The position numbers and the translations under genes are program-made. The notes beneath the pieces are model-generated. The model was not told the origin of the DNA. It worked only from the letters and a program-made list of their open reading frames with translations, and searched no databases. Of a DNA stretch of 58,508 nucleotides, positions 8,085-18,284 are shown one piece after another. The stretch comes from a bacterium C-53. Lineage in GTDB: Bacteria; Bacillota; Clostridia; Lachnospirales; Lachnospiraceae. Where the stretch lies: the NCBI GenBank assembly GCA_003612525.1, contig RAZD01000023.1:1-58508 (forward strand), given 5' to 3'. Numbering within the stretch: position 1 is the first letter of the stretch; each line of letters begins with the position of its first letter.

Positions 8085-9824
8085 TTACTTTGCTTTTGTC
8101 TCAATTGCATCAAATTTACAGTATGATTTGCACAGACCGCATCCGTTGCACATTGTCTCGTCAATTGAAATGGTTCCATCCTCATTCTTCGTAAGCGCCG
8201 GGCATCCCGGTTTCAGGCATGCGCCGCACTTCTTGCATTTTTCAGGAACCGGAACGCATTTATCCGGAAATGTCTGGCCCTTTAAGAGAACGCAGGGCGA
8301 TTTTGTGATGATCACAGACACCTTGTCGCGGGCAGTCTCTTCCCTGACAATCCGCTCAAGCTCTTCCGTATCAAAAGCATTGACCTCAACCACATTCTCA
8401 ATTCCCATAGATTTGCAGAGATGGTAAATGCTGATCGCAGACACCACGTCCCCCTGCAATGTCTTACCCGTCGCCGCATGGTCCTGATGTCCCGTCATGC
8501 CTGTCGTCGAATTATCAAGAATCATAACAGTTCCCGTTCCCTGATTATAAACCATGTTCATGAGAGAATTAACGCCTGTATGCATAAAGGTAGAATCGCC
8601 AATCACAGCCACCCAGTTCTTAATATAGTCCTTTCCCTTTGCCTTCTCCATCCCGTGAAGCGAAGAAATGCTCGCGCCCATACAGATAGTCGTATCCACG
8701 ACATTCAGCGGCGGCACCGCGCCAAGCGTATAACAGCCGATATCGCCGGCCGCATGAATCCCAAGCTTCTTCAATACGGAATACACGCTCCTGTGCGGAC
8801 ATCCCGGACAGAGAATCGGAGGCCTTGCCGGAACGACAGCGGCCGGAACACTCTCTACAACCATCTGAAGCGCTTTTCTGAGCATATTTGCGCTGTACTC
8901 TCCCTGCACGGTAAATAATTCTTTTCCCTCACACCGAATGCCCCATGATTTAATCTGCTCCTCGTAAACAGGCTCAAGTTCCTCAAAGATAATCAACCGG
9001 TCCACCTTAGATGCAAATTCCTCAATCAGTTTTCTCGGAAGCGGATGCACAAGCCCGAGCTTTAATACGGAAGCGTCCGGACATACCTCTTTCACATACT
9101 GGTAAGCGATACCGCTTGCAATAAAACCAATATTTGTATCCTTATATTCCGCCCTGTTAATCTCCATCGTACAGGCGTCTTCCGCCATCTGTTTCATGCG
9201 CTGTTCAACAGCCAAATGGCGTCCTTTCGCATTTGCAGGCATCATTACGAATTTGGCGGGATTCCTCTCATAAGGCTTATCCTCTATCTCCACCCTGTCG
9301 CACAAAGTAACCGGCCCCTGTGAATGGGACAGTCTCGTCGTGGTACGCACAATCACCGGTGTATCGTATTTCTCGCTGAGCTCAAACGCAGTTTTCATAA
9401 AGTCCTTCGCTTCCTGTGAATCGGAAGGCTCTAACACAGGCACCATCGCTGCGCGGGCAATGCACCTGGTATCCTGTTCATTCTGTGAGCTGTAAAGTCC
9501 AGGGTCATCCGCCGCCACAAGCACAAGGCCGCCATTCACACCGCCATATGCAATTGTATACAGAGGGTCGCTCGCCACATTGACGCCGACATGCTTCATC
9601 GAACACATTGCACGGACACCGCTTATGGATGCGCCGATTGCAACCTCTGCTGCCACTTTCTCATTCGGGGACCACTCCGCATAAATCACATCTTTATATT
9701 TTACAATGTTTTCACTGATTTCCGTACTTGGTGTACCCGGATATGCCGCCGATACTTTTACACCCGCCTCGTATGCGCCGCGCGCAATCGCCTCATTTCC
9801 AAGCATGATTTTCACTTCTGCCAC
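8085..9824 (-). CDS. iorA: Indolepyruvate:ferredoxin oxidoreductase, alpha subunit
   Basis: This 579-aa thiamine-diphosphate enzyme subunit has an N-terminal pyrimidine-binding domain (EAGVKVSAAYPGTPSTEI), a central domain, the TPP-binding segment GDIGCYTLG...GDSTFMHTG, and a C-terminal ferredoxin domain with two [4Fe-4S] motifs (CKKCGACLKPGCP and CNGCGLCKSYC). It starts 2 nt after the upstream paaK stop and is followed 13 nt later by iorB, so the cluster is a tight operon. Role: aromatic amino acid fermentation after transamination, feeding arylacetyl-CoA to the flanking ligases. Confidence 0.97.
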   Translation of the reverse strand: MAEVKIMLGNEAIARGAYEAGVKVSAAYPGTPSTEISENIVKYKDVIYAEWSPNEKVAAEVAIGASISGVRAMCSMKHVGVNVASDPLYTIAYGGVNGGLVLVAADDPGLYSSQNEQDTRCIARAAMVPVLEPSDSQEAKDFMKTAFELSEKYDTPVIVRTTTRLSHSQGPVTLCDRVEIEDKPYERNPAKFVMMPANAKGRHLAVEQRMKQMAEDACTMEINRAEYKDTNIGFIASGIAYQYVKEVCPDASVLKLGLVHPLPRKLIEEFASKVDRLIIFEELEPVYEEQIKSWGIRCEGKELFTVQGEYSANMLRKALQMVVESVPAAVVPARPPILCPGCPHRSVYSVLKKLGIHAAGDIGCYTLGAVPPLNVVDTTICMGASISSLHGMEKAKGKDYIKNWVAVIGDSTFMHTGVNSLMNMVYNQGTGTVMILDNSTTGMTGHQDHAATGKTLQGDVVSAISIYHLCKSMGIENVVEVNAFDTEELERIVREETARDKVSVIITKSPCVLLKGQTFPDKCVPVPEKCKKCGACLKPGCPALTKNEDGTISIDETMCNGCGLCKSYCKFDAIETKAK

Positions 9825-9826
9825 TT

Positions 9827-11137
9827 TTATTCTCCATCCTTTCTCAAATCCGTAATTCTCTTCGCCTTGCCCTCAAAACGCTGCAACGTATTTGGCGACA
9901 CAAGCGTAACTTTCGCCGAAAGTCCAAGCACAATCCGCAATTTGTGCACAATTTTATTTCGAAGCGCCTCCAGCTCCTGATAAGAATCCGTCATCTTATC
10001 CGGCAGGAGTTCCACTTTGATTTCCATAGAATCCGTATGGTTCTTCCTTGTGAGAACAAGCTCATAATGAGGCGCAATTTCATCCATTGCAAGAAGCACT
10101 TCCTCAATCTGCGTCGGGAATACGTTGACGCCGCGAATCTTCAGCATATCATCGCTTCTGCCGCTTAAGTTCTCCATCCGGACATTGGTCCGCCCACACT
10201 TACACGGTTCATAAATCAGACGGGTAATATCTTTCGTTCTGTAGCGAATCAGCGGAAGCGCTTCCTTTTTAATGCAGGTGATGACAAGTTCACCTTTTTC
10301 ACCTGCGGGAAGGACTTCTCCCGTCTTCGGGTCAATAATCTCCGGAATGAAGTAATCCTCATTGATATGCATCCCGTCCAGATACTCACACTCTCCCGAT
10401 ACACCGGGGCCCATGAGCTCACTCATACCATAATTAGATGTTACAAGCACATCCTCTCCCCACGCTTTATTCATCTCATTGCGCATCGCGTCTGTCAGCA
10501 TCTCGCTACCAAGAAGGCCAATCCGAAGATTAATCTCCTTTTTTACATCCATGCCAATCTGCTGTGCCACTTCTGCAATGCGAAGTGCATAGGAGGGTGT
10601 TGCGACAAGAAGCGTCGTACCGAAATCTTTCATATACATCAGCTGTTTTTCTGTATTTCCTGTTGACGACGGAACCATTGCGGCGCCAATATTTTCGAGG
10701 CCAAAATGCAGGCCCAGCGCGCCTGTGAACATTCCGTAACCGAAACAGATTTGTGCGACATCTTTCGAAGTAGCGCCGCCTGCCGCGGCGATACGTGATA
10801 CGCACTCTGTCCACATATTCAGGTCATTGCGCGTATAACCTACTACCGTCGGTTTTCCGGTCGTCCCCGAACTTGCATGAATACGCACCAGTTCTTCCTT
10901 CGGTACAGCAAACAATCCGAAAGGATATGTATCTCTCATGTCCTGCTTCGTCAGAAATGGAAGCTTCGAAAGATCGGACAACTCTTTTATATGTTCCGGC
11001 TTTAAACCGATCTCGTCCATCTTTGCACGGTAATACGGAACCTTTTCATACACTCTGTTTACGGTTTCCCTAAGCCTTGCCGTCTGCAGGGCCGTCATGT
11101 CCTCCCTGGACATTGTCTCTTCTTTTGACCAAATCAT
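9827..11137 (-). CDS. paaK: Phenylacetate-CoA ligase, second copy
   Basis: This is a second ANL-family ligase, clearly homologous to the one at 6191-7489 but diverged. It has SSGTTGKPTVVGYT, NYGMSELMGPG, GRSDDMLKIRG and the C-terminal GKAKRITDLRK. The ATG at 11137 is preferred since GGAGAA lies ~7 nt upstream and the protein then starts MIW like its paralogue; an ATG at 11152 is the alternative. It is first in the paaK-iorA-iorB-paaK operon, 38 bp after a strong terminator hairpin. Two ligases may divide aryl-acid substrates or act in opposite directions; this is inference. Confidence 0.92.
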   Translation of the reverse strand: MIWSKEETMSREDMTALQTARLRETVNRVYEKVPYYRAKMDEIGLKPEHIKELSDLSKLPFLTKQDMRDTYPFGLFAVPKEELVRIHASSGTTGKPTVVGYTRNDLNMWTECVSRIAAAGGATSKDVAQICFGYGMFTGALGLHFGLENIGAAMVPSSTGNTEKQLMYMKDFGTTLLVATPSYALRIAEVAQQIGMDVKKEINLRIGLLGSEMLTDAMRNEMNKAWGEDVLVTSNYGMSELMGPGVSGECEYLDGMHINEDYFIPEIIDPKTGEVLPAGEKGELVITCIKKEALPLIRYRTKDITRLIYEPCKCGRTNVRMENLSGRSDDMLKIRGVNVFPTQIEEVLLAMDEIAPHYELVLTRKNHTDSMEIKVELLPDKMTDSYQELEALRNKIVHKLRIVLGLSAKVTLVSPNTLQRFEGKAKRITDLRKDGE

Positions 11138-11174
11138 GATATCTTTCTCCATTCACTGCATTTTCCTGTCAAAT

Positions 11175-11208
11175 AAAATATATGGGACGAAAACGTCCCA
11201 TATATTTT
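11175..11208 (-). terminator. Strong bidirectional terminator after the DEAD-box gene
   Basis: A 15-bp perfect stem (AAAATATATGGGACG / CGTCCCATATATTTT) with loop AAAA has T-rich flanks on both strands. It separates the helicase gene from the paaK/ior operon. Confidence 0.85.
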
Positions 11209-11236
11209 ATCACAAAACCACTATAAATGCTATCTG

Positions 11237-12844
11237 CTATTTCTTTTTCTTCTTTTTCGGAGCTTCTTCAAAACGCTTCTGAATCTTACCGAACCCGTGT
11301 TTTCCACGCCTGTCTTTGCGCTCGATTGCCTCCCATGCTTCCAGAAGTTCCCTGCGTTCTCTCGGCTCTCTGCGTTCCTTCTCTTTCCGGTCTTTTGAAT
11401 CCCTAAATCCCCTGCGCTCTCTGCGCTCTTTCAATTCCCTGTGTCCTTTTCTGCCGTGCTTGTCTTTTCCCTCTTCTTTTTTCCTGCCGCCGTCACGGAA
11501 AAGAGATTTTTTCTTCTGCATCGGCTCGTCCAATACCATCTCTTTGATTTCTTCACCCATTTGCTGTTTCAAAAATGCGGCGGCAAGCTCCATTGCCGTA
11601 CAGTCTTCATCATTCAGTTTCTGCTCAATCAGGCGTATCATCTGAGACAGATCATTCTCATGCATTACGTCAAGCGCCTCATTTAATATCTTTTCTGACT
11701 TGGCCGCCGTAATATCCGCCGCTGACGGTACGGTGCGCGCCTTGATCTTTGTCTTGCAGCTCCTCTCGATATCACGTATTTTATAGATCTCTCTTCCGAC
11801 AACAAGCGTGAAAGAACGGCCCTTTCGTCCGGCCCTTCCGGTACGCCCGATCCGGTGTACATAATATTCAATGTCCTGCGGCACGTCATAGTTAAAGACC
11901 GCCTCGACATCATCTACATCAATTCCCCGCGCCGCAACATCCGTAGCAATCAGGATATCCACCGTACCATTGCGGAACCCTGCCATCACGCGGTCTCTCT
12001 GCGCCTGCGACAAGTCTCCGTGAAGTCCCTCGGCAAAATATCCCCGCCCAGTCAGATTCTCGGAAAGTTCATCTACCATCCGTTTCGTATTGCAGAAAAT
12101 AAGACTGCGCTTCGGATTATAGTAATCAAGAAGCCTTGCAACGACTTCTTCCTTATTTTTGCGGCTCACCTCATAATAATACTGCTTCACAAGCGGAATC
12201 GTAAGCTCCTTCGCCTGAATCTTTATGAAAACCGCATCCGGTTTCTGGTATAAATTCGTAATCTCCAGAATCGGTTTCGGCATCGTTGCGGAAAAAAGCG
12301 CTGTCTGATGCTCCCTCGGCATATCTTTCAAAATCATCTCGATATCTTCACGGAATCCCATATTCAGCATCTCATCCGCTTCGTCAAGCACAACCGTCTT
12401 CAGACTGTCAAATTTCAATGTATGGCGGCGCATATGGTCCATCACCCTTCCCGGCGTCCCGACCACAATCTGTACGTTTCCTTTCAGGGAACGTATCTGC
12501 TTCGTAATATCCTGTCCGCCATATACGGGCAGCACCTTAATTCCGTGCATATATTTCGCAAACCGCCGGATTTCCTCCGCCGCCTGTATTGCAAGTTCTC
12601 TGGTGGGACAGAGAATCAGGCACTGCAGCGCCGGGTTCTCCGGGTCCGCCGACTGAAGCGCCGGAATACCGAATGCCGCTGTCTTCCCCGTGCCAGTCTG
12701 CGCCTGTCCAATAATATCCTTCCCGCGCAAAAGCACCGGAATCGCCTGTGCCTGAATCGGCGTCATCATCTCAAATCCAATCTCCTTTACCGCGCGCAGA
12801 ATACGTTCATCAATTGCAGAATCTTCATATCTCAATTCTTCCAT
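11237..12844 (-). CDS. DEAD-box ATP-dependent RNA helicase
   Basis: All core motifs are visible: Q-motif (MTPIQAQAIP), I (AQTGTGKT), Ib (TPGRV), II (DEAD in VLDEADEML), III (SAT), V (ATDVAARGID) and VI (HRIGRTGR). After the two RecA domains (~370 aa) come a linker and a basic, low-complexity tail (repeats of R/K/E, ending in six Lys) that replaces a DbpA/CshA-type RNA-binding domain. It is likely a CshA/DeaD-like helicase for mRNA decay or ribosome assembly, particularly in the cold. The start at 12844 has a GGAAAG ribosome binding site; a longer in-frame start at 12868 is less likely. Confidence 0.95.
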   Translation of the reverse strand: MEELRYEDSAIDERILRAVKEIGFEMMTPIQAQAIPVLLRGKDIIGQAQTGTGKTAAFGIPALQSADPENPALQCLILCPTRELAIQAAEEIRRFAKYMHGIKVLPVYGGQDITKQIRSLKGNVQIVVGTPGRVMDHMRRHTLKFDSLKTVVLDEADEMLNMGFREDIEMILKDMPREHQTALFSATMPKPILEITNLYQKPDAVFIKIQAKELTIPLVKQYYYEVSRKNKEEVVARLLDYYNPKRSLIFCNTKRMVDELSENLTGRGYFAEGLHGDLSQAQRDRVMAGFRNGTVDILIATDVAARGIDVDDVEAVFNYDVPQDIEYYVHRIGRTGRAGRKGRSFTLVVGREIYKIRDIERSCKTKIKARTVPSAADITAAKSEKILNEALDVMHENDLSQMIRLIEQKLNDEDCTAMELAAAFLKQQMGEEIKEMVLDEPMQKKKSLFRDGGRKKEEGKDKHGRKGHRELKERRERRGFRDSKDRKEKERREPRERRELLEAWEAIERKDRRGKHGFGKIQKRFEEAPKKKKKK

Positions 12845-12942
12845 TACTTTCCTTCTTTCCTTACACAAAATAATTCCCGGATGCGAAAGTCCAGTCTTTC
12901 CGGCATATCACCCTTTAGAAATTCTTCCCACACTCCGTTAAG

Positions 12943-12974
12943 TCAAAAAAAAGAACTGTCGTATGAACAGTTCT
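12943..12974 (-). terminator. Terminator downstream of trkH
   Basis: Read leftward, AGAACTGT-tcatacg-ACAGTTCT is followed by a run of eight T, a classic intrinsic terminator for the trkA-trkH transcript just before the helicase gene. Confidence 0.8.
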
Positions 12975-13026
12975 CTTTCTATGAATCCATCAACTTTAAT
13001 GAATATACCTGAAAAAGCCTGAAATG

Positions 13027-14508
13027 TCAAGCCTCTTGTTCACTGACCTCACGGTCACTGCGCCATCCGTATTTAATCTGCCAGATTCCAGGATGAAACA
13101 GCACCAGAATCGGAAACAGTTCAAGACGTCCCGCCAGCATGTCAAACATCAGAACCACTTTTGAAAAGACACTGAATCCGCTGAAGTTCCCGGTAGGCCC
13201 TACCTTTCCAAACCCTGGACCAATATTATTCAGCGTCGCCATGACCGCAGAAAAATTTGTTTCCAGGTCAAAACCGTCAATGCTGATCAGAATCACTGAC
13301 ACAATCAAAATCATCACATACGCGCCCAGATAAACGTGTACTGTCTTTAACACCGTCTCTGACATCATCCTGCCATTCATATGCACCTTCTTGACCGTAC
13401 GAGGATGTGCCACACAGATGATCTCATTTTTGATCGACCGTGCCAGAAGCATAAGCCTTGATACCTTAAATCCGCCGCCCGTGCTGCCCGCACAGGCTCC
13501 TACAAACATCAGAAAAAGAAGAACAGACTTCGAAAATTCGGGCCAGAGATTAAAATCAACCGTTGCAAATCCTGTAGTTGAAATCACCGTAGCTACCTGA
13601 AACAGCGCTGTATGAAACGCCATAAACAGGCTGTCAAATCCGTCTTTTATATTAAAAGTAATCAGTAAAGCCGAGCCGAACACAATCGCCAGAAACCATC
13701 TCATCTCCTCAAACCGAAACGCTTCTCCCGCTTTACGGACAAGAATCAGATAATACACACTGAAATTAATCGAGCTTAAAAGCATAAATATGGTAAAAAT
13801 AATCTGAATGGCAAGGCTGTAGGACGCAATGCTTGAATTGAGCAGTCCAAATCCTCCCGTACCCACCGTGGCAAATGTCAATGTCGCCGCATCGAACAAC
13901 GGAAGACCTGCAATCATAAGCGCCACAATCTCCACCACCGTAATCACGCCATAAATGGCGTACAAAATCATTGCCGTCTGTCTGACTTTCGGAACAAGTT
14001 TCCCGACCGAAGGCCCCGGGCTCTCCGCTCTCATCAGATGCATATTATAGCTGCCGGATAAAGGAAGTATCGCGAGTATCAGTACAAGAACCCCCATTCC
14101 GCCAATCCAGTGGGTAAAGCAGCGCCAGAATGCCGTACATCTCGAAATTGCTTCCACATCATTTAAAATACTGGCTCCCGTCGTCGTCAGACCGGAAATT
14201 ACCTCAAACAAAGCATCCTCGTACCGGGGAATTTCTCCGGTTAGAACAAATGGAACCGCCCCTACAAGACTCAACAAAATCCAGCTGAACGATACGGTGA
14301 CAAGCCCCCCTTTTGAATAAATTTCCTTACTCTTCGGTTTTTTCACTCTGCCAAGAAAACCGAAACAGATCGATAGCGCCGCCACGAATAAATAGGCAAA
14401 TGCCTCTCTTTCACCATAAATTGCCCCAACCGCGCAGGGAAGCAGCAGAAAAATTCCCTCAAAAGCAAGAACACTGCTCAATATATATCGTATGATTGAA
14501 AAATTCAT
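13027..14508 (-). CDS. trkH: Potassium uptake protein, TrkH family
   Basis: This 493-aa polytopic membrane protein has the four selectivity-filter-like repeats characteristic of TrkH/KtrB transporters: SGLTTTGAS, FATVGTGGFG, ISTTGFATVD and LNNIGPGFG. It forms the K+-translocating subunit and is gated by the cytoplasmic TrkA ring. The gene lies 12 bp after trkA, so the two form an operon ending at the terminator at 12943-12974. Confidence 0.95.
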   Translation of the reverse strand: MNFSIIRYILSSVLAFEGIFLLLPCAVGAIYGEREAFAYLFVAALSICFGFLGRVKKPKSKEIYSKGGLVTVSFSWILLSLVGAVPFVLTGEIPRYEDALFEVISGLTTTGASILNDVEAISRCTAFWRCFTHWIGGMGVLVLILAILPLSGSYNMHLMRAESPGPSVGKLVPKVRQTAMILYAIYGVITVVEIVALMIAGLPLFDAATLTFATVGTGGFGLLNSSIASYSLAIQIIFTIFMLLSSINFSVYYLILVRKAGEAFRFEEMRWFLAIVFGSALLITFNIKDGFDSLFMAFHTALFQVATVISTTGFATVDFNLWPEFSKSVLLFLMFVGACAGSTGGGFKVSRLMLLARSIKNEIICVAHPRTVKKVHMNGRMMSETVLKTVHVYLGAYVMILIVSVILISIDGFDLETNFSAVMATLNNIGPGFGKVGPTGNFSGFSVFSKVVLMFDMLAGRLELFPILVLFHPGIWQIKYGWRSDREVSEQEA

Positions 14509-14520
14509 TCTTCGCCTCCA

Positions 14521-15876
14521 CTACCGAATCGCATCACGTATATCATGAAGTCCGGTTGTTGTCGTAATCAAAATCACGGTATCTCCCACTTCAATTACGC
14601 TCTGGCCTTTTGGAATCGATACCTGACCTCTGTGCGTAATACATCCGATCAGCATATTTTTCTTTAGCTTCAGATCCTGCAGCGGAATCCCGACAACAGG
14701 CGAATCTGCCTTGATATAAAATTCTAGCGCCTCCACTCTGTTATCACACAGTCGGTAGAGCGTTTCAATATTACTTCCCATTGAATTGTACATCGCACGT
14801 ATATATTTGATAATTGTCTCTGCCGTAATAAATTTCGGATATACGACACTGCCTACATCAAGATTGTCAATAATTTCGTCATAGGCAACCCGATGTACCT
14901 TTGTAATCAATTTCGCTCTGGAAAGACTCTTTGCAAAGAGCGCAAGCATTATATTTTCCTCATCAAAGTCCGTCATGGAAAGAAACGCTTCCGTGCGGGT
15001 CATACCCTCCTCCATCAGAAGTTCCTTATCTGTTCCGTCCCCGTTGATAATCGTTGCCTTCGGAAGCATCTCGCTGAGCTCATCACAGCGCTCCTTATCC
15101 CTCTCAATGATCTTTACCCTGACTCCCATCTCAAGAAGCTGTTTCGCCAGATAAATGGTCGTACGCCCGCCTCCTACTACAATAACATCTCTTGCTGAAG
15201 CAGTCGGGATTCCCAGTTTCCTGAAAAATTCAATTGTCTTCACCGGCGTACCAACTATGGAAATAATATCCTTTGCCTTCAGCTCAAATTCTCCGTTTGG
15301 TATAATAACCTGATCTTCACGCTCCACAATTGCGACAAGAACAGAACTTTTCAGGCGGCTTCCCATATTCTTAAGCTGCATATTACAGAGAGGACTTCCC
15401 TCCTCCAGTCTGTATGTAACAAGCTCTGCACGGCTTTTGGCAAAGAAATCAATCTTTAATGCAGACGGAAATTTCAGAATTCTCGCCATCTCACGCGCGG
15501 CTGCCTGCTGCGGATTAATAATCATGGACAGCCCCAGCTCCTCTCTGATAAAAGAGATTTCTCTGCTGTAGACCGGATTGCTGACTCTTGCAATCGTATG
15601 GCATCCGCCCGCCTTCTTCGCAATCAGACAGCATAGCAGATTCAGCTCATCTGAGCCGGTCACTGCGATCAGAATATCCGCATGGTTGACATCCGCCTCC
15701 ATCTGTACACTATAGCTTGCTCCGTTTCCTACCACACCCAGCACGTCACAGGCATCTGATAGATTGTTTACAAGCTTCTCTTTCACATCAATCACTGTGA
15801 CATCATGTCCTTCTTTGTCGAGCTGCTCCGCAAGTGTTGCGCCTACATTTCCACAGCCCACAATAATGATCTTCAT
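14521..15876 (-). CDS. trkA: Trk potassium uptake system NAD-binding protein
   Basis: This is a duplicated RCK protein with two Rossmann folds (GCGNVGATLAEQL near the N-terminus and VGGGRTTIYLAKQL at about residue 225), each followed by a TrkA_C ligand domain; the 451-aa length fits TrkA. It binds NAD(H)/nucleotides and gates TrkH. The ATG at 15876 is chosen because AGGGGC precedes it and the Rossmann motif follows at once; the 10-codon upstream extension has no ribosome binding site. Confidence 0.95.
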   Translation of the reverse strand: MKIIIVGCGNVGATLAEQLDKEGHDVTVIDVKEKLVNNLSDACDVLGVVGNGASYSVQMEADVNHADILIAVTGSDELNLLCCLIAKKAGGCHTIARVSNPVYSREISFIREELGLSMIINPQQAAAREMARILKFPSALKIDFFAKSRAELVTYRLEEGSPLCNMQLKNMGSRLKSSVLVAIVEREDQVIIPNGEFELKAKDIISIVGTPVKTIEFFRKLGIPTASARDVIVVGGGRTTIYLAKQLLEMGVRVKIIERDKERCDELSEMLPKATIINGDGTDKELLMEEGMTRTEAFLSMTDFDEENIMLALFAKSLSRAKLITKVHRVAYDEIIDNLDVGSVVYPKFITAETIIKYIRAMYNSMGSNIETLYRLCDNRVEALEFYIKADSPVVGIPLQDLKLKKNMLIGCITHRGQVSIPKGQSVIEVGDTVILITTTTGLHDIRDAIR

Positions 15877-16022
15877 AATTATGCCCCTCCATTTATCCAC
15901 AGGCAATGTATTTGCCCTATAGCATTTTATCAGAGATAATGTAATTTTTAAAGTCTTTTTCGACGTCAGTTTTTGTCAAATCAGCGCCTTTGCAAGTCCG
16001 ATGCCATTAAATCCGCTAAAAA

Positions 16023-16062
16023 GCTGCTGCCCTCCTGATTTTTCAATCGTTCGTGCAGCAGC
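16023..16062 (-). terminator. Terminator downstream of the alpha-galactosidase gene
   Basis: GCTGCTGC and GCAGCAGC form an 8-bp stem with a ~24-nt loop; leftward transcripts meet a T-run right after it. It ends the sugar-uptake operon. Confidence 0.6.
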
Positions 16063-16079
16063 CCTATTTTGAAACTCCC

Positions 16080-18263
16080 CTAAAGTTTCTTTCTTTGAAA
16101 TTCAAACTGATAGGCGCGGTATTCACCCATCTCAACCGGAACGGGAAATCCCGCTTCCATTAGCGCCATCCCATAATAGCGCTTACCGCTTCCCATCTCT
16201 TCGTATATCGCATCCGCTTCAAGCCCCTTCATTTTCACATAATTCACGGTCATATTTCCATGTATCTCGAGCATCACCACGCTAAGCAGCGCGCGGTCCG
16301 CATCTTCTGACACCGACATCCATGCCGCCAAATTATCCTGAAACGGATTTGACAGACGATAATAATCACCTGTATGGATTAATCCTTCATAATATTTATA
16401 CTGCCTGATCTGTTTCTTAATTTCTTCCTTTTCCTCTTTGGTAAGCTTCTCAGGCGAAAGCTCATAACCAAATGCACCGGTCATTGCCACAACACCCCGG
16501 GTATTCAGACTGGCGCTTCGCCCCGTCTGATGATTTGGCACAGCCGATACATGCGCGCCAACTGCGGACATCGGGTAAAAGAACGACGTTCCATACTGAA
16601 TCCGTACCCTGTCGACAGCATCCGTATTATCACTGCACCAGATCTGTGGCGTATAATACATCATTCCCGCATCAAATCTTCCGCCGCCGCCACAACATCC
16701 TTCCAGAAGAATATCCGGATACCGGTTTGTCAGTTTCTCCAGAAAATCATATACTCCGAGTACGTAATCGTATATCACTTTTCCCTGACTGGTTTTCGAC
16801 GAATATATGTCGGAAAGGCTTCTGTTCATATCCCATTTTATATATTCCACATTGCCCTGATCGAGAATATCACAGATCAGCTCATATATATAATCTCTTA
16901 CTTCTTCTCTTGAGAAGTCGAGCACAAGCTGATTCCTTCCCCGAACAGGCGCCCTGCCCGGAATCTGAATCGCCCAGTCCGGATGTTCCCTATAGAGATT
17001 GCTGTCCTCCGATACCATCTCCGGTTCAATCCATATTCCGAATTTCACACCGGTATCATTCACCTTGCGAATCAGTTCTGAAAGCGTACAGCCAAGTTTC
17101 TCTTCGTTCACATGCCAGTCGCCCAGTCCGCTGTTATCGTCGCCGCGCTTTCCAAACCACCCGTCGTCCATAACAACCATATCCATTCCAAGTTCCGCCG
17201 CCTCTTTTGCAAGCCCGCATACCGTTTCCCCATTAAAATCAAAGTATGCAGCCTCCCAGCTGTTAATCAGCACCGGTCTTGGACTGTTACGATACCGGCC
17301 TCTGCACAGATGTTCCCTGATACAACGGTGGTACTTCACAGACAAATCACCCAATCCGCTGTCAGAACAACACAGAATCGTCTCAGGAACAACAAATTCT
17401 TTCTCTTTTTCCAGAGGATAACTGAACAAATCACTGTGAAGTCCCATTAGCGCTCTTGTCTGGCCATACTGATCCTTTTCGGCCTCGCACATGAAATTCC
17501 CGCTGTAGACAAAAAGCATGCCGTAACACATACCATGATCCTCTGTCGCATCTTTCTCTGCCAGAACCACTCCCGGATTGTACTGATGGCTTGATGCCCC
17601 TCTCCGGCTCCCGATTCCGAAGCTTCCATGTGCGATCGGCGTACGCTGGAAACTGCGTTCCATTGCATGCCTTCCATAAAAACTTATCATATCATACTCT
17701 CCGGACAGAAAATCAAGACAGGCAGACGCCGCCTTCTCCACTGTAACCGGATACTCACCACCATTTATGATTACGGCGCTCCTCGTAATGATATCTTCCT
17801 TCCAAAGCACCCCGTACAAAAGCTTTACACGTACATGACTTACGGAGTCTTTTAGAAGGATTTCCAGTGTATCCGCCTCCTCGTCCGAGGCATAGACTGC
17901 CGGCAGCCCCGGCAGCCCGTATTTCCCTTTTTTTATTTCATAACCGGCATAGCGCAGGTCACAACATTGCGTCCCGTCATGATTGCGTATGATGAGCGCA
18001 CTGCTTCTGTAATCTCCTGTTCCTATGCCCGGATATTCCTGCGGCAATACATCCAGAGAGTAGGTCCTGTCCTCCCCCGCATCATATGGGTTTCCGGAAA
18101 AGCCTCTATCATAGTAAGTAAGCAGATACTCAAAATCTCCGGGCGCCTTTTTCCCATAATACAGATGCAGAAGAAAGCCAAAATCATCCACCTTCATCTG
18201 ATAAAGCGTATGCTCCGTCGTTAATGTAAAAATTCGATTTCGCTCCTGAAAAATAATTGCCAT
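16080..18263 (-). CDS. aga: Alpha-galactosidase, GH36
   Basis: The 727-aa length matches GH36 enzymes of the AgaA/RafA type. The (beta/alpha)8 barrel carries the nucleophile motif KWDMNR (Asp at residue 478) and the acid/base segment CSDNTD (about residue 548); ECCGGGGRFDAGMMYY and MDDGWFGKRGDDNSGLGDW are further hallmarks. It has no signal peptide, so it works in the cytoplasm on imported raffinose, melibiose or similar alpha-galactosides. It is the last gene of the ABC importer operon, 21 bp after the second permease. Confidence 0.95.
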   Translation of the reverse strand: MAIIFQERNRIFTLTTEHTLYQMKVDDFGFLLHLYYGKKAPGDFEYLLTYYDRGFSGNPYDAGEDRTYSLDVLPQEYPGIGTGDYRSSALIIRNHDGTQCCDLRYAGYEIKKGKYGLPGLPAVYASDEEADTLEILLKDSVSHVRVKLLYGVLWKEDIITRSAVIINGGEYPVTVEKAASACLDFLSGEYDMISFYGRHAMERSFQRTPIAHGSFGIGSRRGASSHQYNPGVVLAEKDATEDHGMCYGMLFVYSGNFMCEAEKDQYGQTRALMGLHSDLFSYPLEKEKEFVVPETILCCSDSGLGDLSVKYHRCIREHLCRGRYRNSPRPVLINSWEAAYFDFNGETVCGLAKEAAELGMDMVVMDDGWFGKRGDDNSGLGDWHVNEEKLGCTLSELIRKVNDTGVKFGIWIEPEMVSEDSNLYREHPDWAIQIPGRAPVRGRNQLVLDFSREEVRDYIYELICDILDQGNVEYIKWDMNRSLSDIYSSKTSQGKVIYDYVLGVYDFLEKLTNRYPDILLEGCCGGGGRFDAGMMYYTPQIWCSDNTDAVDRVRIQYGTSFFYPMSAVGAHVSAVPNHQTGRSASLNTRGVVAMTGAFGYELSPEKLTKEEKEEIKKQIRQYKYYEGLIHTGDYYRLSNPFQDNLAAWMSVSEDADRALLSVVMLEIHGNMTVNYVKMKGLEADAIYEEMGSGKRYYGMALMEAGFPVPVEMGEYRAYQFEFQRKKL

Positions 18264-18284
18264 ATATACCTCAAACCTTTTATC

